DNA of 64,000 nt from Varanus komodoensis (taxonomy: Eukaryota > Chordata > Lepidosauria > Squamata > Varanidae): contig NW_025336087.1 of the NCBI RefSeq assembly GCF_004798865.1, positions 49,767,621 to 49,831,620 of the forward strand. Reading direction: 5' to 3'. The position numbers and the translations under genes are program-made. Shown piece after piece: positions 1-13,400 of this stretch (position 1 is its first letter; the number at the start of each line of letters is the position of its first letter). The notes under the pieces were generated by a model, which worked only from the letters and a program-made list of their open reading frames with translations, was not told the origin of the DNA and ran no database searches.

Positions 1-628
1 TCAAATAGCTGGATTGAACCCTTGAAGGGCCAAATTTGACTCACTGGTTTGAGGATCTCTACCTCTGTTTTATAGAGATTAAATATGTAATATTGTGATC
101 TGGTTCTTGATTGAATTGGATGAATTCCAGGTGTTAGAATTCTTAAATTGTCACCAGATTAGGGTTGTCCTTCTATCATAATGTGCCTTGCTTCTGCAAA
201 CAATATAATAAACAATATAGAATGTACTTGGATTTTTATTACAACAGCAGTCAATTGGTTTTATGTTGCTTCACTCCAATCGGCTGTTTAAACCACTGAA
301 ATTACATATAGAAAAGAACTGAAAACATTGCTTTTTGAAGTTTCTATCCACCTTTGATGTCAATCTGTTTGTATATTACTGTTATTCCACTCAGAATGTA
401 GAATCCTTAGAACAGAACAATTAGTCTTGGAACACCTAATCTTACCGTAACAGTGAAGCTAATGATTGAAGCTAGTTAGTATTGATATGACTGGAGCTTG
501 GAGGTTTAAGTTCCTCAGAGTTTTCTAGAAGAGCAATGTGTAAGCTAAATAAATAACAAAAACATAAGTTTCACAGCTGATTTTGCTATTGAAAATCCCC
601 CAGTGTATCAGTGCACTGAGAGGGAGAG

Positions 629-656
629 GGGAAGAGAATGAGACAGAGACAGAGAC

Positions 657-709
<53 letters not shown>
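629..709. repeat. GA-rich microsatellite
   Basis: Begins as imperfect GAGACA units and becomes an uninterrupted (GA)n run of about 40 bases before GAGACTG. Such runs are length-polymorphic. Confidence 0.95.
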
Positions 710-710
<1 letters not shown>

Positions 711-1784
711 CTTTTCACTGAGATCCCATGTAGTTATGTAGTTTGCAGACTCAATTTACTAAAATTGTAGAGTGCATTGGAAATGTAGAAACGTTTTGCC
801 ATGATTTTTATACAGTGTGACACACAGAAAAGATGGCCCTCTAGGACCTTTGGAGAGTTAATGAGGTAAAAATCTTAACCGTGGTGGCAATGGCTAAGAG
901 TGGAACCATCTATCAGATGTGAATTTCTCAGAGGTCTTTTGCTTTGAGCAGTCTTCATTACAGTTACAGTGCATACACTTAGGGTCTAAGTGAGTTTCAT
1001 TTTTTCCTAACTTTTTGGTAGACATGCTTGATGTGCATGCAATGTGTGCTTTTGACTTTGATGGAATTGACAAACGATTTTTCCTTCATTCATTTGCACT
1101 GATGTGTCTTGAACAGAGCTTGTATTCTGCTACTCCCTATTTACTAGATTTTATAAAGCTACTCTGCCTTCTTCCTGAGAAATCATTTGGGCACTGTGTT
1201 AAGGCTGCTGTCTGCTCATGGTCAGTTCGCACTTTGCAAGGCAAATGCATTTGACACTTGTGTGCTATGCTTCAGTGAAAACTAAAGTTGCTGGGAGCTA
1301 GTGTATACACATGCAGAGATGGGGTCGACACTGTGATGGTGACCTGGGGAACAACAACCAGCCACTACTCATCTGATGCAATTGAGATATCTTGGTAGGG
1401 ACTTGTTCCCTGGAACTGAAACCCTATCATTATGTTTATATCCTTGTCTGCTATTGAATTGTGGTTCTATAAAATGCAGGATAAGGTTAAGGGTCAGGGC
1501 TTAGGTTCCTACAGTTTCACACTGATACGATGGCTCTCCCCTTCCTATTGTACTCTTCCCCTCATCATATATTTCAAGCTATGAGTGGAATAAAATCTGT
1601 TGAGGAAATTACCCCAATTTTTCTTTTGCTTGAACAGCAAATCCTGCAAGAAATACTGGTTGTTTTGCATTGTTGCCTTCCTGCCCTATCTGCATGTAGC
1701 AATAATGCAAGGAGCATTGATGCTTGGCTATATTATTGATTTTGGATTGCATTTCCAAATGGTTGCATGATAGTGCTTTCCCTA

Positions 1785-1850
1785 GCATCAGAACTTTGAT
1801 ATATATTGGACTTCAACTCCCAGTCAGTGGCCTAGAATGTTGGATGCTAT
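1785..1850. repeat. Degraded palindromic DNA-transposon relic, left half
   Basis: Contains ttggacttcaactcccagt, matching the left arm of the palindromic element that is better preserved at 35075-35208 and 56294-56389. The right arm is not recognisable. Confidence 0.35.
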
Positions 1851-3944
1851 CATCTAAAACAACTTGTAGGTCACTATGTTGGAAAAGTTGATATGGAACA
1901 TGCCTAGATATAGAACATACCGTCTTCCCCTACCCTCACTGAAGTGTGAAGATATGTTTCTTTCATTGTGCAATGTGAGAAACAGATGAAATACAGGTAT
2001 TTCTGCAATGTGGTTTTGAGAGTTGAACTCTACAGCATTCTGAGGAGTACTGAAAATTCCTAACCTTGAAGGAGCATCTGCCTAAATGCTGCTTAGGTGT
2101 TATTTCCCCCTTTCTTGGCAATTTTGTACTGCAAAATCTATTTTCCATCCTATCTGATATCCATATCTTTATCTGTTATTGCAGATGGTCTGCATGCAAC
2201 CTGGTGCACACTGAGGACCAAACTAGATGTGGTATCATTCACACAACAATTGTGTGAATACATTTTTGTGCACCTGCTGCAATCTAGGTTATACCTTATT
2301 TGCATTGGAAGGAAACGTGCTTGTTTCAGTGGGAGCATGCCTCCCCAATCCAGATCAGATGCACATTGGTGGGGGTTGTAAATGATTAAAGCCCCCTCTT
2401 GGAACAGAGGCTGGATCAGTGGCCCACACCTGCTTTTTAAGGGCAACAACATAATTGGTAATATATGAATGGTGTCACACCTAGTTTGACTCTGGTTGTA
2501 ATCTCAGTTATAAAAAGTTAGGCTGAATTATTCCCTTATGAGGGACAGACAAAAGGGCAAACAAAATTTGGCCTTCATCTGCCATTAAAGGGAAGAGGAA
2601 TAGAGAATTATAAATATCTTATTTGAAGGGTCAAAATCAAATAAGTAGGAGAAGTAATAGTAGAAGCAATTGCAAATGCATTTCTGTCTTTACTAGCATT
2701 TAAAAAAAGCCCTAAAGTATTCATTTAGGCCCCAAAATCACGAAACAGAAATGCTGTGATAAAATTATGTGTTATTCCATACATCCTAGTAAGGAAGCCA
2801 TTGGCAAATCAAGTTTTTAAAAAATTAGGTATTTCATATTCCTCTACAGGCCATATGAAATTCCTTGAGGTGGGTCTGTTTTCTACCCCCACAACAGAAG
2901 CTTCGGATCATTGCTATTATTAAATTACATCATTTTCAAAAATTCTTGTTTTATCTTTATATTCTGAGCAAGGCTGAATTTTGCATGACAATGAGCCATT
3001 CTTTAATTTCTTTCTCTTTTATTACCATGTATCCAGTTTTCATTTTTAGATAAAAACACTTTCTGTTCTTAATGTCTTTCATTTTTGCCAAAGTATAGTA
3101 CAGTGCACTTTGCTTAACTGATGCATGCCTGAAGAAACAACCACCGTACTGTCTTGACTCTGCTTTCAGTGGGAGGGACAGGAAAGATAATTCTTAAGTG
3201 CTGGGAAGGAATTGACAATATTAAATTTTGGGTTTCTTCAAACTGAAATGTCTTTTTTGCTAGTGGCATTTTGTACTGAGTAATGAACGTTGTTGGGACA
3301 TGCTTTCCAAACTTTTAATTGCTGGCTTAGGTCTTCACACTTTAGGGAAATAGGTTGTTTTCTTTGTCAGAGAATCTCAATCTCTCACTCAAGAAGCTTA
3401 ATATATCTCATCACCATTATCACTTCTTGAGGTGTCTGAAGATTTCATCTTAGTGTTAAAAATATGCAGATGTGGAAAATTGAGTCAGTGACAGTGCCTG
3501 TTAATTAGAAAGTTGGAACTGTTTCTCAAACTTGAGAGGATTGTTTTTAGGGAAAGAGTTTTGACATCTGAAATGTAATTGATAAAATATTGTCTTCCTG
3601 ACATCCAAACATAATGCTTAAATCCTGTATACTTTCATGGAATTGAAGGGTCCCAGGAGGAGATAGGAGGTGGCAGTGTTATACAGTGTCCTGTGGAAGG
3701 AAATCAATATAATACATTTTCATGAGCAAACTCCATATGCATATGATCAAACCTGGCACTGGCAGCTAGTATAATGACTCTGAAACATACATTCTCTGTG
3801 AAGCACATACAATGCGTAACTTTCTTTATTTTTATGCCTTTTTTGTACGTTGCTTTGAGTATTGGTATTGGTTGAGGAAGGAATGATTGCTAAAATACAC
3901 TTTGGTAAAATCAGGACCATGCTGGAAAAGATGAAACACCTATT

Positions 3945-4625
3945 TAGTTCAGTAATCTGTTCCCACAGTGGACAAGATTATGTCCCACAAACAGGACATA
4001 AACCAAACAGCGCCCTCCTGTTTCTATTCCTGCATTAATTGGTATTCTCAGGCATATGCACCTGATACTGGAGGATGACTGCAGCCATTGTGACCTTTGT
4101 CTAATTTGTCTAATCCCCCATTAAAAGTAAGTTGGTGATGTAATCATTTTTGTACAATAAAAAGTGGTTAACAAATCATAGTGGTTTGTTAACCACCTTA
4201 TGCTTGTGTATGTGGCCTGGAACAACTTCTGAACCCACCAAGTCTGTTTCTGGTGGGCAGCAAGTTACTCATCACCTGTGTGCTGTTGTAGAGTTGCTGG
4301 GTGGTTTGTTACCCTTGCCACCCGCTACTTCTTGTCAGGATTGGTTGTTCCTGACAAGTGACACCCAGTGAGGGTAATGATGTAAATTGGGCCAGTGTCT
4401 GTCTGTGTAGAGTGGTTACTCATTAACCATCCTCATTTAGTGTGAACTTGGTGGTACTTCTTGCAGTAGCAAATTCCATATTTTAACCATAGATTATGTA
4501 AAGATGCTGTCTGTCTAGAATCTCCCATCATTCAGCAGTAACTGGGGGTCTTTTATGGGAGATAAAACAAAACTTATCCCTGTCCATTTTATCCACACCA
4601 TGCATGATTGTTTTCCCTTACCTTT
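3945..4625 (-). mobile_element. CR1-type LINE 3' fragment, interrupted by a 300-base insertion
   Basis: 3945-4138 and 4447-4625 are the two parts of one repeat common in squamates. It includes the ttcagtaatctgttcccaca start, the gtctaatcccccattaaaag block, then agcaaattccatattttaac, gaatctcccatcattcagca and catgcatgatt. It runs as an inverted CR1 3' end. Between the parts lies an unrelated hairpin-rich piece. Heavily mutated, with no coding capacity left. Confidence 0.6.
4139..4446. mobile_element. Hairpin-rich short insertion within the CR1 copy (MITE-like, unclassified)
   Basis: Sits exactly where the CR1 sequence breaks. The flanks read agttggtg (left) and acttggtg (right), which looks like an 8-base target duplication with one mismatch. 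Inside are three perfect inverted repeats: gtggttaacaaa/tttgttaaccac at 4164-4196, cccacca/tggtggg at 4234-4257 and cttgtcagga/tcctgacaag at 4331-4358. I could not define clear terminal inverted repeats or name the family. Confidence 0.5.
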
Positions 4626-5215
4626 TTTTCTAAGCCAGATAGCCCCAAACATTGTTACATTGTTAAGTGGGACAGAAAGCAGGACTGAGAGGAGGCGGCA
4701 AAATCAACACAACCCAACAAACTGTTGGCATAATGGCAAAAGATGTGACTGTCACATGCACATCCTTCTTACAGTGTTCTGCAAGAGGTGGGCATCAAAT
4801 AAGTTTTGCACTGGGATGAGAACAGCTTTGAGGCAGATGATCCTAGATATCCTCTCTAGTATATGAGTTTGTAGAAGGACCAGTTTAATGCTTGGGCCAC
4901 TTGGCTTTATCTGCTTTGCGTCTTCCAAAATGTTTAGCACACCTTTCCTTGCTTGGAGGGACTTCCACTTTACTTCAAAGGGTTTGTTTGTTTTATTCTC
5001 TGTTCATTTTGTTTGTGGTATTTTTGCTCTGTTTTTGCCATTGAAACCAACTGGTTGGTTGGTCGGTTGGTCTGTCTGTCTCTCGCTCTCATAAATACTG
5101 CAGATTGAAAATCTGGATGCCTGAGCCACTCTAGTTTGTGATTTTGTTTGATGAATTCCTTTGAATGTCAGCCTTGTACTATTCCCCCTAGAATGGCTTG
5201 CAGCAGACCAAATAT

Positions 5216-5315
5216 NNNNNNNNNNNNNNNNNNNNNNNNNNNNNNNNNNNNNNNNNNNNNNNNNNNNNNNNNNNNNNNNNNNNNNNNNNNNNNNNNNNNN
5301 NNNNNNNNNNNNNNN
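5216..5315. other. Assembly gap (100 N)
   Basis: Exactly 100 unknown bases, the conventional size for a gap of unknown length. True sequence of any length may be missing here. Confidence 0.99.
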
Positions 5316-5400
5316 CAGTGGTAAGGAATGATTGAGTTATAGGCCAAAACATTTGGAGGGCTTCAAGAGGCCCACCCATGACCCACACTCATGCCAGCAC
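5316..5400. repeat. Palindromic relic, right half, beginning at the assembly gap
   Basis: Contains gtaaggaatgattgagttat followed by ggccaaaacatttggagggc, the right arm of the palindromic family also at 35075-35208. The left arm is presumably hidden in the gap, whose position may reflect misassembly of this repeat. Confidence 0.45.
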
Positions 5401-7724
5401 CTTTCTACCAGGACTCCATCCTGGATTGCCCTGCATATTGGGTTGCTGTATGTATTCTTAATCAAGTACAATTTCTCTTATTTTCTCTAAATTGGATACT
5501 GCCAGATGGTCTCAAGCTGCTACACAAAAATTATGTAGGGGTTGAAAATTCTAGTCATAAATAATTTAAACACAGTTCCATTAGGAAAAGCTAATATTTG
5601 CTGTAAAGCAGAAAGAACAGTTCCCGCAGATTTTCAATTTATAAACTGGCTCTTAACAGTTTGGACTCTTTCATTTAAATATTCAACTATTAATTACTAC
5701 TGAAGAATACAATTTTTTCCTGATGACCAAACAACAAAAATCAGTTACTTAGTATTCTATCAGAGAGATACAAGAGAGTTAAAAATACAATGCTTTATCA
5801 AGAAGTTTTCTAAACAGAGAACTTAAACAGCAGCAACTTCTATACTACTTAATTTTAAAAAGTGTTCCTTTAGTAGAACAGTCCAAGATCTAACAAGTCC
5901 AGTATCCTAACTGTGGTATCATTTTGTTTAGACAACTCTGGGTATAGCAGTAGTGATGTTCAAATTCCATCAGAGTCAGGGAAGCTTTGAGCCCATTACT
6001 GTGATATGCAGGAGGCATATTGGGCTAAAATTGGGATGAGACAGGGTTGAAACATGTAGAATTCATAAAGGCCATTCTATGTCTTCTCTTTGCCCTTCTG
6101 TGTCTTCTCCCTCTATATAAGATTGGGTACTAGGCCTCAATGTGAATTTTGTCAAAATTGGCAGCAATACATGTGCTGTAAAAAAAAGCAATGTTAACTA
6201 GACCTGGCTAGAATGGAAAAATCAACACCTGTTTAGAAAGGAAACTGCTAGGTATGTTCAGAATATTTTATGGTGTGAGTTGACAATTTTACAAACTTAA
6301 TGGGTACACATTTGAACTGTTTTTGAAATATCTTCATTGTTATATTCCTATACTTGAATGATATCTGGATATTTTTAAGCCTAAAAAGTAATTTTGGACA
6401 AATACAGATATTACCACACTAATGTAGGTACTGCTTCTTCATGGCTTGTTACTATGTAGTTCATTAAAATGTGCATTTATGAGCCACATGGATTCGGACA
6501 ATGTCCTGGTCTCTTCTGCACTACAAAGATTAACTTTCAAAAATTTACATAATTCATCCCACCTACATAATTTCTGCATCCAAATGTTAGTAAGAAGTAT
6601 AGGAAGAAACCATGGGAATGGCTTGCATGCTGCTATGGCAACACATGAATTAGCCTTTGTTTCCCTCAAGTTTTTAATTAGTTCCTCCAGAAAATTCCTC
6701 CAGAAAAAAAGTGTGCTTTTTAAAGAAGCATCTGTTCTAACTTCCTTTCTGTGTTAAATAATTGTGTTCCTTTTTCTTATATGAGGAAGATAGGAACCTA
6801 AAGAGTTTCAGGTCTATTTCATTTTATTCACCCTTTCCTGAACTGTTAGTTTTAATTCTGTATTACTTTGGCTAATTTGGTTAGCATCTAATAAGTCTTT
6901 CCATTTGCAATGACATCCCATGCCTCCCTTGGGGCATGATCAATCTTTATTTGAAGGGGAAGAACTGCAGTACCTCTGCACTACTGGAGCTAATGCCCTA
7001 ATTTGGCCATGGCATACTTTGTAAATTCATTCCTCTTTCTGTTTTGAGATGTAGATTCAGAAAATGCCATTCTTCATTAAGGTTTTAATTATATTTTGAA
7101 AGCAAGCCAGCTGTGTGTTCAGCTGGCTCTGATTAGCTAATTCAGCCAGCACAGAGCCACTCTTTGCTTGAATTAAATGGAAAGCCAACCTCAGGAGGTG
7201 AACATAAGATGACTAGCCTCAGGTTCTCTTTATATGAATGCACAAGGAGCAAAATACTATAGTGATGATCAAATATTCTGGCTTCTTTTTGCTAGTTTTT
7301 GGGAAATAATTTAAGGATCTATTTCTTCTTGTGGAATGTGTGTTGCTTCACTTGTTGGCTGTGTTTGTATGATCACGTCCAGTTTCAATAAGCCAAAATA
7401 TGAATGAGCATTTTGCAAATGTATGCACCCTCTTTGCTGCTCCTATGGATTTGCAGTCAGTCAAGCTAGGAAGCCTCTAATTTACCACAGTTCAACAGTA
7501 CCACAGTTTGCAACAATTCAGGCTTCTAAACATAGCTTGAAGCTGATTTAACAACCTAGCTGGTAACTAGTTTCCTGGTTAGGATGAAACTATGATTTTA
7601 ATTGGAAGCTCCCAGGTTTGATTGTCTGAAGAGTGAAGGTGCTGCTTTGTAACTGGGTAAAAGGCTTATTCATATTTTACTCACTCAATAAGGTGAAAAT
7701 GGTTTGAACTAGACAGTTCAGCTG

Positions 7725-7920
7725 ATCAGAATGTTGGACTTGAACCAAGGACATGAACAGCTCCCTGCTCAGCCATGAGGCAAACAATGTGACCTTTGAC
7801 AAGGTTCTCTCTTAGCCTAAACCACCTGGCTGGGTGGTTGTGAGAATGCAGTAGTACAGTCCCATACATACATTACCTTGACCTGTTTTGAAGAAAATTG
7901 AGATAAAATGAAGTGGCAGT
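7725..7920 (+). mobile_element. MIR-like tRNA-derived SINE, degraded
   Basis: gaatgttggacttgaacc, then ctcagccatgagg, gtgacctttgacaagg, ctcttagcctaaaccacctg and ggttgtgagaatgca follow the order of blocks seen in squamate MIR-type SINEs (tRNA-like head, then a tail with 'ggttgttgtgaggataaaa'). Promoter boxes are decayed. Confidence 0.5.
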
Positions 7921-8824
7921 AGTAATATTTGAAGATATCCTCTATAATGAGCTATGACACTCTGGCTGCCCAGCACGTATTTCAGTGGATCATATGAAGA
8001 GTATCATTTCTGTTTTAGAAGGTACCCAGAATGGATGTGGAACTTCTGTCTACAGAAATGTGAGCAATCTGTTTGTGGGTGGGAATATGTCAGCTCCCTG
8101 GACTCTGGTCTGGTTCTTACATGAATTCCACTTCCTGGTAAGCACCCTAAGCATTCATGCAGGTGCCCACCAGAAATCAAGTCCACTGATTTTCTGTACA
8201 AGCAGCATCCCTCTTCCATGCTCATAACTTGCAGCCTTTGTGGTGCACATGATGCAAAATAAGGGTGCTCATTGTGCAGCCTTTGTTCAACAAATTTTTG
8301 TGGACTTCTCAGCTCAGCTTGTTTTCTAAGACAGGACAGAGCATGAGAGGAAGTTTGTGAACCTAAAGAAGGATGGATTCCATTGCAGCACTATTTGTGC
8401 CCATTAAAATTGTAATTTGAGCAGAGAGCTTTATATAAAACACAATTTTATGGAACGGTAAACCAGCCTAGACAAATCTTTATGTAGGGATGCTTAGAAT
8501 TAGCGGAAGTTTGACTCATTGTACTTAGAATTATTAATCTAAATTTCTTACTGGTGCATTCAAGAAGGTGCATTCCAACAGGAATAGGATTTGAAAGATG
8601 TACACTATAAAGGGAATAATATAGTGCTTAGGACATGCTCTGTGTGCTTTTAAGGTTGTATGGTGCATACCTGTGACAACCTGGAAGACTGATATGACTC
8701 TTCCCCGTCTTCCCACACCAGAACAGGACTAATTTTTATCACAGACACCATTATACAAGCATGCAGTACTCCAGTTTTGCATTCTAATCGGGGTTCTGAG
8801 GAAGCCCAATATGGCAGATGCATG

Positions 8825-8928
8825 GTCCTTGGGATACTGTTGGACTTAGATTATCCAGCTAGCATGACCAGAGTTCAAGGGAGTTTTAGTCTAGCAATGT
8901 CTAGGAAGCCACCACCCCTGCTGCTGTT
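8825..8928. repeat. Palindromic DNA-transposon relic
   Basis: gttggacttagattatcc, then agctagcatgaccagag, and on the other side agggagttttagtctagcaa follow the two arms and centre of the palindromic family at 35075-35208. Confidence 0.5.
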
Positions 8929-10320
8929 GTAGTTGTATTTTTATCAGTTTACATTTCAGTGTCAGCCCAAGTAGAGTATTTTGCAGTCTGAAGTAGAACC
9001 CAAATCATCCCCTACGTACCCCAGCTAGGGCAATCATTTCAAAAATTTTGCTGTACTGTTGAAGTACTGATTTCTGTCTTCATCTATTCTGCCCTATTAG
9101 GGCAGGTTCTTTCATCAAGCTGCATGGTAGGTCTGGCCTTAGAGTTCTGTCTTCTTTGAATGCTTTCAAATTGGTGCTTGGCCTTGGCACTGAATTTATC
9201 TCACTGACCCTGAATCTCTATTAGTTAACCCAAACCTTCCTCTTTTCTTCCTATCCAAAATTCCAAAACAAAATGTCCTTCAGTGACTGAACAAAAAGGT
9301 GAACTCTTTTGTTATTTTCAAAAATAATGAAGCAGGTGCATTCTTTTGATAGTTTAGAATGGTTTGTCTGGACATGGTCATTAAAAACTTGAATAAAAAC
9401 AGAGAGAGCAGCTAGGTTTCATTTTGTGGCCCTATGACTGATGGTTTAAGAAGACCAGAGCATTTTAAAACCTCAGACTGAACAAGGTATTTGTCCAGAG
9501 ATAAATTTTAAGAATTTCTTTTTATTTCAAAGTATTAAGACAGATGTATGTTTTCCTTTCCCTGAGAAAAAATTACCTAGCCTGGCAGAGTACTTAGCCT
9601 AATAAGTAATTAAATTGCTGACTCAAGATGTAAATAATACATTCCTTTCCACTTTCAATTACTTTATACAGAAAAGGTCATGAACACAATTGAGGAAGGT
9701 TTAAATGTCCTTTGTGTAGAATTAATACTAAAGGTATTGCATTAGTGACTTGATGGGGTGGGGAGTTGAGGAAGCAGTATAAAGTTGTGGGTTAGGCTGG
9801 TTTCAGAAGAAGGAGAACATTTTTCTTTCACTACTGAATGGAACATTAGACCTTGCACAGAAATCAGCATTACTGACTCTGCACACCATGAAATTCCTAC
9901 ACAGAAAGCCCTGCTGTGTAAGAGTATTAATAATAAAACTGGCAACTAATGCACATTGATCCTACAGGCAGGTTTCTTGTTACACAGATTCAGAAGTGAG
10001 AACATTGCTTTTCAAATTAGGGTTCTGAATCCCTTCTATGTAGACCTTTGATAATGCCTTGGAACAACCCTAAGTGAAATAGGATCATGCATTTTTATCA
10101 TTATGCCTAGAGAGTACAGATTGTATCTCAGTGAAAATCTCAATGAATACCAGCTCCATGAATATCATCCTGCTCATGGCTGCCTTAGAACAGCCTCAGA
10201 GGTTTACAGTGTAAACTGTAGAAAACACACCTATGCCTTGACAATCCTATATGTTTTACCAGAGTAAAAAATCTGCTAAGTGCTCTCCTTTGCTATGAAA
10301 TCTTTGGACTTTGTCTGATG

Positions 10321-10402
10321 CTTTCAATCTTTGATGCATTGAGCAGGAGTTTGGACCAGATGACCTTAGTGGGCCCTTTTAACTCTACTGTTCTGTGATT
10401 CA
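10321..10402 (+). mobile_element. CR1 LINE extreme 3' end
   Basis: gagcaggagtttggaccaga, then tgaccttagtgggccctttt and ttctgtgattc match the conserved last 70-80 bases of CR1 (ggttggactagatgacctt... ending in a tandem gattct motif). It is a 5'-truncated relic, the usual fate of CR1 copies. Confidence 0.7.
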
Positions 10403-13400
10403 TGGTACACCTTCTGGAGAAATTTCATGAATCTCCTTTCAGGCAGACCCTGGAAAAGCAAACGTAGACATGCAAATCTTTCATACTTTATTTCTACATT
10501 TATATTATATCCAAAGCCTTACTGACTTGCAGAATATATTAGGGACCGTTATGGAATATAAAACATTATTTAAAGGGCACAAGACAGTTTTCATTAGTGA
10601 TTGTGTGGACATTATGGTAAATATAATTTGTAACCCTAAGAGCATTAATTGCATCTATGATTTTCATCTTCTGAGGAATGACATTATTCTCTCTTAATGC
10701 TTTATGTGGATGATGGGTATTTGGGCCTCTGAGGCATGTGGGAATATTGGCTGCAGGCAAAACACAGAACTCAAGGAAGGGTGCTGAGTTAACACATGCC
10801 TCTTACAGCATTATTTAAACATGTCAAATCCTTTAAACCTGGAAACAGGGAGATGCTCTCTCTTTTGTCTAAAGGATAAGAGAGGAGGGTAAAAAGAAGA
10901 ATTTGCTGATGACTTATCCATTTATTTCTTCTAAAATCTTAAGCTTGCAAACTCCGTTTTCCAGAAGTCAAATCCTCCCTTCCAATAATGTGTTCTTAAT
11001 AACCTAATTAAAATTAATTAATGCAGTGTCAGTATTCATAATTTTAATTCTTTAAATTTTAATATAATCATGCATAGCTATTTAAACATTCAGCCATTAT
11101 TCATTTCAAAATACTGTGCTTTTATCCATACAAGCAATTGTAGCACTTTGGGGGTGATGTTGGGAATGAAAGAGGCAGTTATTCTTGTGTTTTCCAGGGT
11201 TAGGTTGGCACCAGCTCTTTAGATGAGAAATGTGAGGGCTGGAAAATGAAGTCTGAACATAGACATGGCGAAGGTTATCTAAAGACTGGCATCTATCTTC
11301 ACGTGTTCGGGAAGACTTTGGGAACTGACAGAGCTCGGAAGGGCAGGAAGGAAAGACATAGGAGAGGAGTAAGAGAAGCCTGGTCCAGTCCCTGACCTCA
11401 AGACATGACATCAGGAGAAAAGGGTTAACCAGTTAGAGGGTCTGCATAGGTCTAGGAAGCTAACCGTTCTCTGGAGGGGCACTCCTTGAGGAGTGCAGCC
11501 TTGGGGTGCTGAAAAGAAGAGCTTGGGTTCTTTTAACTGCTCTCTGTATGCTTAGAGTCTCTTCCCCAGTTGGCTATTAGTTTGCTGTCTGCACATTGGA
11601 AATGAAAAAGTCTGTTGTTTGAAAGGAAGGAACCCAGCTCCCAACAGGTGGAACCTCTCATCTGCCCCCATTATCCTCTCAAAATTCTGCTTCAGAGGGT
11701 CGCCCAAGCCTTCAGAGCAGATATTGGGGGTGTACAGGGCTCAGTAGGAATGAGGAGAAATCCTTTCCTGGTTCTGGTGATGGAAGCAGTTCTGAAAACT
11801 ACACTGGATTATACCCTCTGCCAATATAAGAGGGTCTTCTCTCATGCTTGTTCACTCGCTCACTCACTTTCAGCAGATTACATTTATCAGTGATGACTTA
11901 AATGATTAATGTTTTAAACATATAAATTTTTATATTGTTTTATCTTGCTGTATTTTATGGCTATAATGAACTGCCGAGAGAGCTTCAGCTATTTGACTGT
12001 ATAAAATGTAATAAAATATATAATTGATTGAAATATGAAACACTTAAAAGTTTGATGCTAAATTTTATTTATTTGTTTGTTTTACTATAATAAATTGTAA
12101 ATATTTACTTGTCCAGACATTAAGGCCATTGTCTAAGGCCCACGTCAAAATGCCATGGCTCAGTGAGGCGAGATAAGTGGATACAAGAGAGAGGGCTTGT
12201 TCTATAGTGGTGCCCTGTTTGTGTTGCCTGAGTTATGATCTTTTTGGTGCCAGTTGACTTTTTATCCTCTCAAGTATTTTAAGAACTATTTTCAGTGATC
12301 TAAGTATTCCATTCTGCTCCTGGCTTTAATTTACTTTTACGATGTATTAACAGCTTTATGCTTTGCTGCAGGTTTTATCTTGATACTGTGTATTTTGAAT
12401 GTGTTATACACTTTCCAGAAAACATTGGTTGCTGGGTAATTTAAAAGTACAGTCAATAAATAAGGGGCAGTACAGTGTTCTTTGTGTCAATGTGCGTAAG
12501 AGTCCCAACATGGGAGCTTATGTACATCCAGCGCAGGGTATGAGGTGCAACGGCAGCAATACCCCCCCCCCCACCTTGTAGCCTGCATTTCATCCAGATA
12601 GCCATTTCTGATCTCAGAAATTGTAAGCCATCAGCCCCAGCCAACTTTCTCCCCTCCCAGCCCTTGCACACCCATTTAGCCCTCTTCAAGGCCAATTTCC
12701 AAGTTGACTTTAGAGAGGCAGACAGTGCAGTTCTTTCTGTGCTGGCTGTGAGGGGAGCAGTGACTGGAGGTCCTCAGAGTTGGGATTCTGACTAATACGG
12801 TTCTTCTCCACCCGCAACAATATCAAGATGCCATATGACTGTGGCCTTAGTGATACCTTGATCTGTCAGAAAAGAGGATGAAGATGAATGCAAACAATGG
12901 TCTATCCAGTAACAGTTTGCCATGTGGGTGAAGGTAACTATTTGACTAACCCCAGTAAGTCCACTCAGTGTATTTCAGGTGTCTCTGGCCTTAAAAATGG
13001 CCTTGAAACTCCATTTGATTTGATACAGAGCTGCAAGGTGATTAACTGAGGCTGGGTACTTCAAGCATGCCATGTCAATGCCTTGTCAGTTGTATTGGCC
13101 CACTCTTTGACCTTTAAGCGTAGGAGACATCAGACCTAAGAGACCAAATTCTACAGTTCTGCAGTAAAAAAGCAGGGAGGTTTCCAAAGCAAGGCATGCA
13201 CTCCCTATTGCATAATGCCCTTAATTATTACTCATTTTCTGGTGTCTTCTATTAATTAGTTGTACAATACATGTGTATAACCTTTCTGTCCAGGATTTCT
13301 GACTCATTCTGTTTTTCATTTGAAGTGGGAATTATAATTTGGACTATCATCTAAGGTTGGAACCTTGTGTGCATTTACTAGTTTCACTCATTAGTTGTAC

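Noticed and set aside
1015-1254. 79-codon open frame on the plus strand in the upstream intron
   Set aside because: No domain or family resemblance, no good start context, and many similar chance frames surround it.
11106-11411. 101-codon minus-strand frame
   Set aside because: Low-complexity, Ser/Leu-rich translation with no recognisable motif; length within chance expectation for 19 kb of intron.
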